Assembly: GCF_008764295.1 (NCBI RefSeq)
Contig: NZ_VTQX01000006.1
Span: forward strand, 62,001 to 126,000
DNA: 64,000 nt
Source: Bacillus methanolicus
GTDB taxonomy: Bacteria > Bacillota > Bacilli > Bacillales > Cytobacillaceae
Direction of reading: 5' to 3'
Made by a program: the position numbers and the translations under genes. The notes below the pieces were generated by a model. The model did no database searches. It was given only the letters and a program-made list of their open reading frames with translations, and had not been told where the DNA came from. Below are positions 10,053 to 20,108 of this stretch, piece after piece (within the stretch, counting starts at the first letter, position 1; each line of letters starts with the position of its first letter).

Positions 10053-10886
10053 ATGAAAAAGGAACGGATAGACGTTTTATTAGTAGAACGAGGTTTAGTT
10101 GAAACCCGTGAAAAGGCCAAAAGAGCGATTATGGCTGGTCTTGTTTATAGTAATGAAGAACGGTTAGACAAGCCTGGGGAAAAAATTAGTATTGAAAGTC
10201 CGCTTACAGTGAAAGGAAATGTCCTTCCTTATGTAAGTCGGGGAGGATTAAAGCTTGAGAAAGCGTTGAAAGAATTTGATTTAAATATTGAAGGCAAGAT
10301 TCTGCTAGATATCGGTGCTTCGACTGGTGGTTTTACAGACTGCGCCCTACAAAATGGGGCGAAAATGTCCTATGCTCTTGATGTAGGTTATAACCAATTA
10401 GCGTGGAAGCTCAGACAGGACGAGAGAGTTGTTGTCATGGAAAGAACTAATTTTCGCTACGTGACTCCAGCTGATCTGTCGGCTGAGCTCCCTAACTTTG
10501 CTTCAATTGATGTTTCATTTATATCATTGAAATTGATCTTTCCTGTATTAAAAACATTGCTTGTTCCGGGAAGTGATATTGTCGCGTTAATTAAGCCTCA
10601 ATTTGAAGCAGGACGTGAGCAGGTAGGAAAAAAAGGGATTGTTCGGGACCCAAATGTACATGAAGAGGTTCTCGAAAAAATGATTGATTTCGTGTTAAAA
10701 GAAGGTTATGATGTCAAGAATTTGTCCTACTCTCCGATCACGGGAGGAGATGGGAATATCGAGTTTCTCCTTCATATTCAGTGGAATGGGTCGAAGGTTA
10801 TGGGGGAGAAAAGCTTGCTTTATTTACCATCAGACATTGTGCGTAGCGCCCATGAACAATTGAAAAGAAAGCAAACAGAGGAATAA
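10053..10886 (+). CDS. tlyA: TlyA family rRNA 2'-O-methyltransferase/hemolysin-like protein
   Basis: 277 aa (YqxC in B. subtilis). An N-terminal S4 RNA-binding domain (KERIDVLLVERGLVETREKA, about 1-65) is followed by an FtsJ/RrmJ-type methyltransferase fold with the SAM motif LLDIGASTGGFTDC (about residue 87) and IDVSFISL. TlyA methylates 16S/23S rRNA cytidines in mycobacteria; the target in Bacillus is less certain. The gene is coupled to dxs by a 6-nt gap and ends in its own terminator. Confidence 0.92.
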   Translation: MKKERIDVLLVERGLVETREKAKRAIMAGLVYSNEERLDKPGEKISIESPLTVKGNVLPYVSRGGLKLEKALKEFDLNIEGKILLDIGASTGGFTDCALQNGAKMSYALDVGYNQLAWKLRQDERVVVMERTNFRYVTPADLSAELPNFASIDVSFISLKLIFPVLKTLLVPGSDIVALIKPQFEAGREQVGKKGIVRDPNVHEEVLEKMIDFVLKEGYDVKNLSYSPITGGDGNIEFLLHIQWNGSKVMGEKSLLYLPSDIVRSAHEQLKRKQTEE

Positions 10887-10908
10887 GTAGAGGCTTATTC
10901 CTTTTTTG
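10880..10908 (+). terminator. terminator of dxs-tlyA
   Basis: GGAATAAG / CTTATTCC hairpin (10880-10887 with 10894-10901) followed by a T run. The left arm overlaps the tlyA stop codon. Confidence 0.85.
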
Positions 10909-11127
10909 TGTGAGTTGTAAATTTGGAAATTTTAGCAAAAAAAGCATTGCTAAAGGTGGAGACTAAAGAGGAATATCGTCGTTTAATCACGAATCATTAT
11001 ATGAAAAAGTATACATTTTCCTGTTTTTCAGCTAACATATTATTGAATGATCTGTGCAATTATGAATGTAAAAAAGTAAAATAGTATAACACCATTACAC
11101 TGTATAAATTTCAGAGGTGATTTATTT

Positions 11128-11577
11128 ATGAATAAAGGTCAGCGCCATATTAAAATAAGAGAAATTATAACAAATAATGATATTGAAACACAGGACGAGC
11201 TTGTTGATGAATTAAAAATAGCAGGTTTTAATGTTACGCAGGCAACGGTTTCAAGAGATATAAAAGAGCTTCATTTAGTAAAGGTACCTCTTATGGATGG
11301 CCGCTATAAGTATAGTCTCCCGGCCGATCAACGCTTTAATCCTCTGCAAAAATTAAAAAGAAATCTCATGGATGCGTTTGTTCGCATCGATCAAGCGGGA
11401 CATTTGCTTGTTATGAAGACATTGCCTGGAAACGCAATGGCAATAGGGGCGTTAATTGATAATCTTGATTGGGAAGAGATATTAGGAACAATTTGCGGGG
11501 ATGATACGATTTTAATTATTTGCAAAACTCCAGTTGAGACAGAAATCATACAGGCTCGATTTCTTGAAATGCTGTAA
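11128..11577 (+). CDS. argR: arginine repressor ArgR/AhrC
   Basis: 149 aa, full length. The N-terminal winged helix (about 1-70) has [33 protein letters not shown], and the C-terminal oligomerisation/arginine-binding domain has [13 protein letters not shown]. The hexamer binds ARG boxes to repress arginine synthesis and activate catabolism. Ribosome site AGAGGTGAT before ATG. It stands alone between tlyA and recN, as in B. subtilis (ahrC). I saw only a weak ARG-box-like AT-rich stretch upstream, near 11060. Confidence 0.96.
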   Translation: MNKGQRHIKIREIITNNDIETQDELVDELKIAGFNVTQATVSRDIKELHLVKVPLMDGRYKYSLPADQRFNPLQKLKRNLMDAFVRIDQAGHLLVMKTLPGNAMAIGALIDNLDWEEILGTICGDDTILIICKTPVETEIIQARFLEML

Positions 11578-11714
11578 CAATTCCTTTGTCCGTGATTCAA
11601 AACCTGAGCGTAATATTTACGTTTATTTTCATTTTGTTTAAAGAACAAATGAAATCAATCATACATGTGAATCTGGACTAAGTGAAGATGAATTTGATTT
11701 AGAGGTGATTATTC

Positions 11715-13406
11715 ATGCTCAGCGAGTTATCGATTAAAAATTTTGCTATAATTGAGGCACTTTCGATTTCTTTTGACAAAGGGCTAACGGTTCTTTCTGG
11801 CGAAACAGGAGCAGGAAAATCAATTATTATTGATGCCATTCATTTGCTCGTTGGTGGCAGAGGTTCATCTGAATTTGTCCGCCATGGGGAAGAGAAAGCG
11901 GAAATTGAAGGGCTTTTTCAAATTGATCATGATTCACATCCATTATTTCATAAGGTGCAGGAGTTTGGCATCGAGATTGAAGACGGAATGATCATCCTTC
12001 GACGCGACATTTCAAAGAGTGGGAAAAGTATTTGCCGCATAAATGGGAAGCTAGTGACAATTTCAACACTGCGTGAAATCGGTGCGGCGCTTGTTGATAT
12101 TCATGGTCAGCATGAGCATCAAGAATTAATGGATGAAACCCGTCATTTATTCTTGCTTGATCAATTTGGCGGCAAGGAAATTGAGGACGTCTATCAAGAG
12201 TATGTACATATTTATCAGCGATATGAAAAAACGCATAGGGCATTAAAACATTTGAGTGAAAATGAACAGCAGGTTGCACATCGTTTAGATTTAATTTCTT
12301 TTCAATTAGAGGAAATTCAAAAAGCGGATTTAAAGCTTCATGAAGATGAGGAGCTTATCGAGGAAAGAAGGAAGCTGAGCAATTTTGAGAAGCTTCATGA
12401 AGCGTTGAATATAAGCTATTCAGCCTTACAGGGCGATAATAAAGGGCTCGATTGGCTTGGTCTCGCGATGAACCATTTGGAAGACGCAGCATCGATTGAT
12501 GAGCACTATAAAGAGGTATCTGATACGGTTTCCAATAGCTTTTATGTACTTGAGGATATCGTACGGACATTAAGAAATGAGCTTGATATCCTTGAATTTG
12601 ATCCTGAACGTTTGAGTAATATTGAGGATAGGCTTAACGAAATTAATCAACTAAAGCGAAAGTATGGAAAAACAATTGCCGAGATATTAGAGTATGCGGC
12701 CAAAATTGAGGAAGAGCTGGAAACACTGCAGAATAAAGAAACACATATTGAGAAATTGCAGCGGGAGCTTTCCGTCATCCAGAAAGACCTGGCCATTGAA
12801 GCTCGTGAATTAAGTAAGGTGAGACAAAAGTATGCTGGACAACTAACAAAATTGATTCATACTGAATTAAAAGAGCTTTACATGGAAAAAACACTATTCG
12901 AAGTACGATTTATTAGTGATTACGAGCATTTTACATCTGCCGGTTCAGATAAAGTTGAATTTTACATTTCTACCAACCCGGGTGAACCATTAAAACCACT
13001 TTCAAAAATTGCCTCTGGTGGAGAATTATCGCGAATTATGCTTGCCTTAAAGAGCATCTTTTCAAAGCATCAGGGCATCACATCGATTATTTTCGACGAA
13101 GTCGATACGGGAGTCAGTGGCCGGGTAGCACAAGCGATTGCTGAAAAAATATATCATGTGTCTGTTGACTCGCAAGTTCTGTGTATTTCCCACCTTCCTC
13201 AAGTAGCAGCAATGGCCGATACTCACTTATTTATTGCGAAAAAAATCGCGGAAGGTCGGACAAGGACATCCGTAAAAGTTTTGGATGAAATTGAAAAAAT
13301 TCGTGAAATTGGGAGGATGATTTCAGGGGTAGAGATAACCGATTTAACGAAGGAGCATGCAAAAGAACTTCTTCATTTAGCAAAAGAGATTAAAATAACA
13401 CAATGA
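11715..13406 (+). CDS. recN: DNA repair protein RecN
   Basis: 563 aa SMC-like ATPase. The Walker A motif GETGAGKS is at about residue 31. A long coiled coil (about 150-370) is followed by the ABC signature SGGELSRIMLAL and Walker B IIFDEVDTGVSGRVA, with HLPQVAAMAD after it. RecN gathers at double-strand breaks early in recombination. AGAGGTGATT precedes the ATG. Its stop codon touches a strong terminator. No clear LexA box was seen in the 137-bp upstream gap. Confidence 0.97.
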   Translation: MLSELSIKNFAIIEALSISFDKGLTVLSGETGAGKSIIIDAIHLLVGGRGSSEFVRHGEEKAEIEGLFQIDHDSHPLFHKVQEFGIEIEDGMIILRRDISKSGKSICRINGKLVTISTLREIGAALVDIHGQHEHQELMDETRHLFLLDQFGGKEIEDVYQEYVHIYQRYEKTHRALKHLSENEQQVAHRLDLISFQLEEIQKADLKLHEDEELIEERRKLSNFEKLHEALNISYSALQGDNKGLDWLGLAMNHLEDAASIDEHYKEVSDTVSNSFYVLEDIVRTLRNELDILEFDPERLSNIEDRLNEINQLKRKYGKTIAEILEYAAKIEEELETLQNKETHIEKLQRELSVIQKDLAIEARELSKVRQKYAGQLTKLIHTELKELYMEKTLFEVRFISDYEHFTSAGSDKVEFYISTNPGEPLKPLSKIASGGELSRIMLALKSIFSKHQGITSIIFDEVDTGVSGRVAQAIAEKIYHVSVDSQVLCISHLPQVAAMADTHLFIAKKIAEGRTRTSVKVLDEIEKIREIGRMISGVEITDLTKEHAKELLHLAKEIKITQ

Positions 13407-13438
13407 AAGCTATCCGAATTTGGATAGCTTTATTTTTA
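13406..13438 (+). terminator. terminator of recN
   Basis: Ten-bp perfect stem AAAGCTATCC / GGATAGCTTT with a 6-nt loop and a T-rich tail (TATTTTTA). Confidence 0.9.
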
Positions 13439-13848
13439 TAGAGGAAGATTCGAATGGATAGAAATAAAAAGGTAAATCATAGTTCACGCGTGATTATCAT
13501 TTTTTATCTTTTTATTTGAATAAAGGGTAAATCATTTAGTATACGCAATGTCCTTAAAGAAGCAGTATAACGATTGAAAATAAAGTAAATACTGTTGTTG
13601 AGAAATGGTTGGCCAAATACGTTAACATTATCTAAAAGCCATCATCGTTCAGCCAAAATGATCATTTTACTTCATTATTATAACAACATATAGCAAAATA
13701 ATTCTGCAAGCGCCCAAGTTCCATTAACATCCATTCTGGGTAGCTTTTTTATCTCTCTAGCGGTTATAAATGCGTCTAAAGGAGGCAAAATTAAAGGTGT
13801 AGCCATTTTAGAGTGAGTGTGTGTGGACTAGAAGCGAGGAGAGTGAAG
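13439..13848. other. non-coding gap before spoIVB
   Basis: About 410 bp, AT-rich, with no gene I can support. spoIVB is transcribed by forespore sigma factors in B. subtilis; a CATTATTATAA stretch near 13672 could be part of such a promoter, but the -35 is unclear. Confidence 0.35.
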
Positions 13849-15141
13849 ATGTTGAATTTTGAACTTCTTAGAAAAATAATTGGTGGAATTCTCCTTGTTT
13901 CAATTGTTGCTCTTGGTTTTTCGAAACCTGTGCAGCAGTATATTCAATTACCAAAGGAAGTAACCCTTTTTGAAGGGCAAGAATTTACTTTTCAGAAATC
14001 CCGACCAGTGTCAGCAGAAATGAATAGCTCTAACCTTAGTGTTTCAGTCGATGATGAAGATAATACAGTTTCATTAAATGCAAACAAATACGGAAAAAAT
14101 GAGATGCTATTAGAATTAGCGGGTTTTCCAATTAAAAAGGTCGATGTCAATGTTCTAAAGGATTTTAAAGTAATTCCAGGTGGCCAATCTATCGGGGTTA
14201 AATTAAATACAGTTGGGGTTCTGGTAGTAGGACACCATCAGGTGAATACAATTGAAGGAAAGCAATCACCGGGAGAGGAAGCGGGAATAAAAGTCGGCGA
14301 TATTATTACGAGGATCAATGGGAAGCAGATTGAAAAAATGTCTGATGTTGCCCCTTTTGTTCAAGAGGCCGGAGAATCAGGAAAACCGTTGAAGGTTGAG
14401 ATTAGTCGTGAAAGTGGAAAAGTAACAACAGAACTAAAGCCGCAAAAGGAAAAAGATGAAGATAAGTTTAAGCTTGGTCTCTATATTCGAGATTCAGCAG
14501 CAGGAATAGGGACGATGACGTTCTATCATCCTCAAAGTAAAAAATACGGTGCTTTAGGGCACGTCATATCTGATATGGATACGAAAAAGCCCATTGTCGT
14601 AGAAGACGGGCAAATTGTTCGTTCAACTGTAACATCCATTGAAAAAGGAAGCAATGGAGATCCTGGAGAAAAATTAGCTAGGTTCTCTTCAGATAAAGAG
14701 GTAATTGGAAATATCCAACGAAATAGCCCATTTGGAATATTTGGAAAGCTTAATCGTGATATTGAGAACGGAGTTATGGATAAAGCTTTGCCAATCGCTC
14801 TTTCTCATCAAGTTAAGGAAGGTCCGGCACAAATACTGACAGTTGTCGATAATGATGAAGTTAAACTTTTTGACATCGAAATTGTCAGTACGATCCCGCA
14901 AAAGTTCCCTGCCACGAAAGGAATGGTCTTAAAGGTTACAGATAAAGAATTGCTTGATAAGACAGGCGGAATCGTTCAAGGGATGTCGGGAAGCCCAATT
15001 ATTCAAGATGGTAAAGTAGTTGGAGCTGTTACTCATGTATTTGTTAACGATCCAACTTCAGGTTACGGGGTTCATATAGAGTGGATGCTTAATGAAGCAG
15101 GGATCGATATTTATGAAAAAGAAGAGGAAAAAGCAAGTTAA
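13849..15141 (+). CDS. spoIVB: SpoIVB serine peptidase (sporulation stage IV B)
   Basis: About 430 aa from ATG 13849, behind GAGGAGAG; the frame opens earlier at 13813. There is an N-terminal membrane anchor (about 5-27), a PDZ domain (about 105-190, with [20 protein letters not shown]) and an S55 peptidase domain. The catalytic serine is in GMSGSP (about S380) and the histidine in [10 protein letters not shown]. SpoIVB is secreted into the intermembrane space by the forespore and cleaves SpoIVFA, which triggers pro-sigma-K processing. spo0A follows, the universal order in endospore formers. Confidence 0.96.
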   Translation: MLNFELLRKIIGGILLVSIVALGFSKPVQQYIQLPKEVTLFEGQEFTFQKSRPVSAEMNSSNLSVSVDDEDNTVSLNANKYGKNEMLLELAGFPIKKVDVNVLKDFKVIPGGQSIGVKLNTVGVLVVGHHQVNTIEGKQSPGEEAGIKVGDIITRINGKQIEKMSDVAPFVQEAGESGKPLKVEISRESGKVTTELKPQKEKDEDKFKLGLYIRDSAAGIGTMTFYHPQSKKYGALGHVISDMDTKKPIVVEDGQIVRSTVTSIEKGSNGDPGEKLARFSSDKEVIGNIQRNSPFGIFGKLNRDIENGVMDKALPIALSHQVKEGPAQILTVVDNDEVKLFDIEIVSTIPQKFPATKGMVLKVTDKELLDKTGGIVQGMSGSPIIQDGKVVGAVTHVFVNDPTSGYGVHIEWMLNEAGIDIYEKEEEKAS

Positions 15142-15153
15142 ATTAATTACCTT

Positions 15154-15190
15154 ATGGAGGTGGAATTTTCCGCCTCCATCTTCTTTTTTT
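15154..15190 (+). terminator. terminator of spoIVB
   Basis: ATGGAGGTGGA / TCCGCCTCCAT hairpin (11 bp with one G-T pair, ATTT loop) followed by CTTCTTTTTTT. Confidence 0.9.
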
Positions 15191-15202
15191 ATGATAGCAG
15201 TG

Positions 15203-15374
15203 TATAATATGGATAAAGATAAAGATTTTTCGACAAAGTTATCATTTTAAAAAAATCAAGTGACGAAACTAGTCGAAAATAAGAGAAAATAGAAGAAAAT
15301 CAAAGAATTAATACATTTTTGCAGAAAAAATAAAAAAAGAAAAGGATTTTTATTGGCTTTGTCGAATTGAATAT
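15203..15374 (+). promoter_or_regulatory. spo0A control region: sigma-A and sigma-H promoters with 0A boxes
   Basis: A TATAAT at 15203-15208 fits an upstream vegetative promoter, although its -35 is weak. AAAGGATTT (15341-15349), 11 nt and GTCGAATTG (15361-15369) match the sigma-H consensus RNAGGAWWW/RNNGAATWW at all but one position. A perfect Spo0A box TTTGTCGAA (15358-15366) overlaps that -10, a perfect box in the opposite direction (TTCGACAAA) is at 15229-15237, and a weaker one (AGTCGAAAA) at 15271-15279. This is the promoter-switch layout known in B. subtilis. Confidence 0.75.
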
Positions 15375-15441
15375 TTAGAATAAAGATATAAGAATCAAAT
15401 TTTAGAGACGAGAAACTTAAGGATCGAGGAGGAAACTGTAA

Positions 15442-16239
15442 GTGAAGAAAATTAAAGTTTGTGTAGTTGATGACAATCGAGAACTAGTGGGTCTATTAGA
15501 AGATTATATTTCTTCTCAGGAAGACATGGAAGTTGTAGGTGTGGCCCATAATGGACAGGAGTGCCTGGAAGTATTGCAGGAAACTGACCCAGATGTTCTT
15601 GTTTTAGATATTATTATGCCGCATTTAGATGGATTAGCAGTATTGGAAAGGCTAAGGGAGATGAAAAAGAACCATCTTCCTAATGTTATTATGTTAACGG
15701 CCTTTGGCCAGGAAGATGTAACGAAAAAAGCAGTTGAGTTAGGTGCGTCTTATTTTATTTTAAAACCATTTGACTTAGAGCATTTAGGCAATCACATTCG
15801 TCAGGTAAGCGGAAAGGAAGCGCCTGTTATGAGAAAATCATCAGGGTTAGCAAGTGCTGTTAGACCAGTTGTGGAAGAAAAGCCAAGAAACCTCGATGCT
15901 AGTATTACAAGTATTATTCATGAAATTGGTGTCCCTGCTCATATTAAAGGGTATTTATATTTAAGAGAAGCTATTTCCATGGTTTATAATGACATAGAAT
16001 TATTAGGATCGATTACGAAAGTTTTATATCCCGATATTGCCAAAAAATATAACACTACAGCTAGCCGCGTCGAGCGTGCTATTCGTCATGCCATCGAAGT
16101 GGCATGGAGCCGTGGTAATATCGATTCAATTTCATCTTTATTTGGTTATACCGTATCCATGTCCAAAGCAAAGCCAACCAACTCAGAATTTATCGCAATG
16201 GTGGCTGATAAGCTTCGTTTGGAGCATAAGGCTTCTTGA
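15442..16239 (+). CDS. spo0A: sporulation master response regulator Spo0A
   Basis: 265 aa from a GTG start 10 nt after GAGGAGG. The receiver domain (about 1-125) has acidic pocket D10/D11, phosphorylation site D56 ([12 protein letters not shown]) and K in ILKPF. The C-terminal DNA-binding domain (about 145-265) has the conserved helix pair around [19 protein letters not shown] and [19 protein letters not shown]. It is phosphorylated through the phosphorelay and controls entry into sporulation, and also biofilm matrix genes through SinI, which matters for the sipW locus at 49.6 kb. Confidence 0.98.
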   Translation: MKKIKVCVVDDNRELVGLLEDYISSQEDMEVVGVAHNGQECLEVLQETDPDVLVLDIIMPHLDGLAVLERLREMKKNHLPNVIMLTAFGQEDVTKKAVELGASYFILKPFDLEHLGNHIRQVSGKEAPVMRKSSGLASAVRPVVEEKPRNLDASITSIIHEIGVPAHIKGYLYLREAISMVYNDIELLGSITKVLYPDIAKKYNTTASRVERAIRHAIEVAWSRGNIDSISSLFGYTVSMSKAKPTNSEFIAMVADKLRLEHKAS

Positions 16240-16252
16240 AAGGGAAAGGACT

Positions 16253-16285
16253 AAATAAAAGATGTCGAATGGGCGTCTTTTATTT
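16253..16285 (+). terminator. terminator of spo0A
   Basis: AAATAAAAGATG / CGTCTTTTATTT stem of 12 bp with one G-T pair. The T tract lies mostly inside the right arm. Confidence 0.75.
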
Positions 16286-16308
16286 CTGATTTAGGAGGTA
16301 GGAGAAAC

Positions 16309-17037
16309 TTGACACTTATTTTTGCCCACCGTGGTTATTCTGCAAAATTCCCTGAGAATACGATGAAAGCTTTTAGGGAAGCGGAAAATGCAGGTGCTGA
16401 TGGTATTGAATTAGATGTCCAATTAACAAAAGACAATGAGCTCGTTGTCATTCATGATGACAAAGTCGATCGTACGACCAATGGGAGAGGTTTTGTGAAA
16501 GATTATTCCTTCGCAGAATTGCGGAGACTTGATGCAAGCTATAAGCATAAGACAATTTTAAAAAAAGAGCCGATTCCTTCTTTAAAAGAAGTGCTTGCGT
16601 GGCTACAAACCAATCAACTTCAGTGCAATATTGAAATTAAAAGCAGTGCGGAATCATACATGAAAATAGAGGAGCCCCTTATTGAGCTTATTCGTGAATT
16701 TGCTTTAACAGAGCGAGTGATCATTTCGTCATTTAATCATTATAGTATCGTATACTGCTATCGCCTTGCTCCTGAAATTGAAATTGCTCCCTTATATCAT
16801 GAGGGGCTCTACATGCCTTGGGTCTATACCCGCTCGATTAAAGCAAAGGGGATGCATCCTAATTATCGAGTCGCTCCCAATGAAATCATTAAAGCTTCTC
16901 TTGAGTCTGGTATTGAAGTGAGACCTTATACTGTCAATAAAGAACAGGAGATGAGAAGACTCTTTGATATTGGTTGTACGGCATTTATTACAGACGATCC
17001 AGTGAAGGCGCTTAAAATTAGAAAAGAGTATCATTAA
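16309..17037 (+). CDS. yqiK: glycerophosphoryl diester phosphodiesterase (GDPD family, YqiK-like)
   Basis: 242 aa from a TTG start 8 nt after AGGAGGTAGG. It has the GDPD fold motifs: HRGYSAKFPENTMKAF near the N-terminus, GADGIELDVQLTKD and HDDKVDRTTNG, giving the metal-binding E, D and H residues and the catalytic histidines. It hydrolyses glycerophosphodiesters to glycerol 3-phosphate and an alcohol. No signal peptide, so it is cytosolic. The position after spo0A matches B. subtilis yqiK. Confidence 0.92.
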   Translation: MTLIFAHRGYSAKFPENTMKAFREAENAGADGIELDVQLTKDNELVVIHDDKVDRTTNGRGFVKDYSFAELRRLDASYKHKTILKKEPIPSLKEVLAWLQTNQLQCNIEIKSSAESYMKIEEPLIELIREFALTERVIISSFNHYSIVYCYRLAPEIEIAPLYHEGLYMPWVYTRSIKAKGMHPNYRVAPNEIIKASLESGIEVRPYTVNKEQEMRRLFDIGCTAFITDDPVKALKIRKEYH

Positions 17038-17053
17038 ATTATTCTCAATTGCG

Positions 17054-17090
17054 AAAGGCATCCACAAAAAGTTTGTGGATGCCTTTCTAG
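17054..17090 (+). terminator. terminator after the phosphodiesterase gene
   Basis: A 15-bp perfect stem (arms 17054-17068 and 17072-17086) with a 3-nt loop; T residues are in and after the right arm. Confidence 0.85.
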
Positions 17091-17259
17091 TCATTAATGA
17101 GCGCGTTAACAAGCGAGTAAGAAAGAGAGCCTCATCCGTTGTCGGGCAGAAACAGGTGCTGTACGGAGGTACAGAGGAAAGCTCCATTTATTATCGTCCG
17201 CTGGTAACCTATTTGAACTAGCTTAAAAGGCGCCCTGCTCTTTAAATAAATGTGTTAAA

Positions 17260-17511
17260 CTAAAGTTTCTTATCCAATTTAAAGCGATTCTGCACTTTAT
17301 TTTTCTTGCGATCACGATGAAGGATAAATCCTCCGATAAAGGCTAATCCAGCTAAAAACAATAATAGTCCAGAGATAAATTGCAGCCATAATAATGAGGA
17401 GGTAAACGGTCCAATTGTAATTCCAAAGACCATATCGCGCATCATTTTAATTCCATATGCTGCAATGATTCCAGGTATTACTAAAATTAATAATGCTATA
17501 ATCCGAATCAT
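17260..17511 (-). CDS. yqzF: small membrane protein, DUF2627 family (YqzF)
   Basis: 83 aa from ATG 17511, preceded by GAGGA at 7 nt. Upstream in-frame codons reach back to 17610 but encode an unrelated-looking charged segment. It has two transmembrane helices (IRIIALLILVIPGIIAAYGI and the segment LLWLQFISGLLLFLAGLAFIGGF) and a basic tail rich in Lys/Arg. This fits YqzF, the unknown protein found divergent from bkdR in Bacillus. Its function is unknown. Confidence 0.85.
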   Translation of the reverse strand: MIRIIALLILVIPGIIAAYGIKMMRDMVFGITIGPFTSSLLWLQFISGLLLFLAGLAFIGGFILHRDRKKNKVQNRFKLDKKL

Positions 17512-17856
17512 AAAAATCCTCATTTCTATTTGATCCCCTATATTATAACATGCTTTTTCAATATAAGTATGTCGTCCTCTTGACATTCTCGTTTCCCAAA
17601 CTTTTAACATTTTTTTAAGGTTTTGTTAAAAAAATACGGTGAATAAAACGATTTATTTCGCGGTAAACATTGGTTTCATATTTCTTTCTGTTATGCAGAA
17701 GGGTAAGAAAATTAGCCAAAAATCAACGGCAACTTATACTAAAACATATTCTAAAAAAATTTGTCATTGAAACCGATTAACACTAAAATAGACTTATGTG
17801 CAAAAAAATTCATTCTTTATGAAAATTTTTTCTTGCAAGAAGGTAGGGGAAATCAT
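17512..17856. other. divergent yqzF-bkdR gap
   Basis: About 345 bp of AT-rich sequence that must hold the yqzF and bkdR promoters. An open frame in phase with bkdR starts at 17761, but no ribosome site supports it. No other gene seen. Confidence 0.5.
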
Positions 17857-19905
17857 GTGCAAACAGTAATGATTGTTGGAGCTGGATTGGGTGGATTATC
17901 GATTTTAAAGATATTAAAAGAAACCGCTGTTCTGGATGTGAAAGTGGTCATCGATATAGATGAAAATGCTCCGGGAATCTTGTTTGCTAAGGAGCTAGGG
18001 ATTGAAGTGGGAACGGATTGGAAAAAATATTTAGCTGATCAACTAGATGTGGTCATAGAAGTAACAGGAAGACAAGAGGTATTTAATGAAATTCGTGAGT
18101 TAAGAGACCGGAGGACAGTGTTAATTCCGGGGAGTATGGCTTATCTAATTTCTAAGTTGATTGAAGAAAAAGAAGAATTAATCTCTAGACTTGAATACGA
18201 AACCTACAAACATGACTTAATATTTAATGCAACTGGTGATGGCATGCTAGTTGTAGATAAAGATGCGACGATCACCTTCATCAATCATAGTGCAGCAACG
18301 ATGATCGGGATGAAAAAGGAAGAAATGATCGGAAAACCGGTTTTAGAAGTTGTTCCAACAAGCCGTTTGCCGATTATTTTAGAAACTGGAAAACCTGAAA
18401 CGAATCGAAAGCAAACTCTTGCGAACGGGATGAAGATCATCACGACGAGAATCCCGATGATCGCTGAAAATAATGAAATAATCGGGGCATTTGCCGTTTT
18501 TAAGGATATAACAGAGGTTGTCAATTTAGCAGAGGAACTCACCAATCTAAAAGAAGTACAAACGATGCTTGAATCAGTGATTCAATCGAGTGAAGAAGCG
18601 ATTTCTGTTGTTGATGAAAATGGAATAGGGATCATTATTAATCCAGCTTACACGAGGTTAACTGGGCTTTCTGAAGCAGAGGTTATCGGTCAACCGGCGA
18701 CTGCTGATATTTCTGAAGGAGAAAGCATGCATATGCAAGTTTTAAAAACGAGACGTGCTGTTCGTGGGGTGGCAATGCGATTAGGCCCGAACAAAAAAGA
18801 GGTCATTGTCAATGTGGCGCCCGTCATTGTTGATGGCAAATTAAAAGGAAGTGTCGGAGTCGTTCATGACATGTCTGAAATAAAGAGCTTGAACCGAGAA
18901 CTGAGCAGAGCGAGGCAGATTATTCGAACACTGGAAGCAAAATATTCATTTGAAGACATTATTGGTGATTCCGAAGAGATGCGTTTAGCTATTGAGCAAG
19001 CGAAGCTGGGGGCTAGAACACCTGCTACCGTTCTTCTCCGTGGAGAGTCCGGTACTGGAAAAGAGCTTTTTGCTCATGCAATCCATAACGCAAGTGATAG
19101 AAAGTATAACAAATTTGTTCGCGTTAATTGTGCTTCCCTCTCAGAGTCATTACTTGAAAGCGAACTTTTCGGTTATGAAGAAGGAGCTTTTTCTGGTGCG
19201 AAAAGAGGAGGAAAGCGAGGTCTTTTTGAAGAGGCGAACAATGGTAGTATTTTTTTAGATGAAATTGGTGAATTAACAGCGAATACTCAAGCGAAACTAT
19301 TACGAGTACTGCAGGAAAATGAAATTACTCGAGTCGGTGGCACGAAGCCAATTTCCATTAATGTAAGAGTAATTGCGGCTACAAATGTTAATATTGAAAA
19401 AGGGATCATCAATGGGACATTTAGAGAAGATTTATATTATCGTCTCAATCGAATGCCGATCCATATTCCTCCGTTAAGGGATCGAAAAGGAGATATTCCG
19501 TTATTATGTGAGCGTCTGATCCAGAAGATTAATCAAGATTATGGAAGAAATGTGGAAGGAGTAACGGCAGAGGCCATGAAACATTTGCTTCAATATCATT
19601 GGCCCGGGAATGTTAGAGAATTGGAAAATATATTAGGACGAGCGATTATTTTCATGAATTATCATGAAACGGAGATTGCTCTGCTGCATTTACCGAATTT
19701 AAACATCATTCAGGAGCAGATAATTGAACCATTCTCTCATTCTGAAACAGAAGGAGAGACATTAAACGTGAGATTAGAGCGATATGAGAAAGAAATTATC
19801 GCAAAAACGCTTGTAAAAATGAATGGCAATAAGACGGAGACAGCCAAAGCATTAGGTTTATCTGTTCGTAATCTCTACTATAAGTTGGACAAATACAATT
19901 TATAA
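17857..19905 (+). CDS. bkdR: sigma-54-dependent activator BkdR
   Basis: About 682 aa from GTG 17857 (AGGTAGGGG upstream). The N-terminal part (about 1-115) has a nucleotide-binding-like [10 protein letters not shown] start. Two PAS-type sensor domains lie at about 125-240 and 245-370. The AAA+ domain has Walker A GESGTGKE, a GAFSGA loop and Walker [10 protein letters not shown]. The C-terminal Fis-type helix-turn-helix is [20 protein letters not shown]. It activates the sigma-54 promoter found 100 bp downstream. The sigma-54 contact loop reads GAFSGA rather than the usual GAFTGA, a conservative Thr-to-Ser change. Confidence 0.95.
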   Translation: MQTVMIVGAGLGGLSILKILKETAVLDVKVVIDIDENAPGILFAKELGIEVGTDWKKYLADQLDVVIEVTGRQEVFNEIRELRDRRTVLIPGSMAYLISKLIEEKEELISRLEYETYKHDLIFNATGDGMLVVDKDATITFINHSAATMIGMKKEEMIGKPVLEVVPTSRLPIILETGKPETNRKQTLANGMKIITTRIPMIAENNEIIGAFAVFKDITEVVNLAEELTNLKEVQTMLESVIQSSEEAISVVDENGIGIIINPAYTRLTGLSEAEVIGQPATADISEGESMHMQVLKTRRAVRGVAMRLGPNKKEVIVNVAPVIVDGKLKGSVGVVHDMSEIKSLNRELSRARQIIRTLEAKYSFEDIIGDSEEMRLAIEQAKLGARTPATVLLRGESGTGKELFAHAIHNASDRKYNKFVRVNCASLSESLLESELFGYEEGAFSGAKRGGKRGLFEEANNGSIFLDEIGELTANTQAKLLRVLQENEITRVGGTKPISINVRVIAATNVNIEKGIINGTFREDLYYRLNRMPIHIPPLRDRKGDIPLLCERLIQKINQDYGRNVEGVTAEAMKHLLQYHWPGNVRELENILGRAIIFMNYHETEIALLHLPNLNIIQEQIIEPFSHSETEGETLNVRLERYEKEIIAKTLVKMNGNKTETAKALGLSVRNLYYKLDKYNL

Positions 19906-19907
19906 GG

Positions 19908-20026
19908 CTATGATCATGTTTGTAAAGATTAGCATGCAACTTTTTTCGCATGTCTGCAAAAAAATTCATGGATGGCAAAGCAAAAGGGAAGTTTGACACC
20001 TTGAATTAATTGGCATAAAAATTGCA
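19908..20026 (+). promoter_or_regulatory. sigma-54 promoter of the bkd operon with possible BkdR sites
   Basis: TTGGCATAAAAATTGCA (20010-20026) places GG and GC exactly 10 nt apart, the -24/-12 pattern of sigma-54. Upstream at about 19908-19965 the sequence contains repeated GCATG/TTGCA elements (read on the minus strand as TTGCAGACATGCG and GTTGCATGC), candidate upstream activating sites for BkdR. The promoter lies 83 bp before ptb. The operator assignment is inference. Confidence 0.8.
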
Positions 20027-20108
20027 AACATATTTTAATGTTATCGCAAAATGTATTTGACCAAATAAAGGAAAATACAGATAAAAATTAAAGGGGGTTG
20101 AATACAGC

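Noticed and set aside
10923-11084. 53-codon open frame between tlyA and argR
   Set aside because: TTG start without any ribosome site, directly behind a terminator and running through the likely argR promoter.
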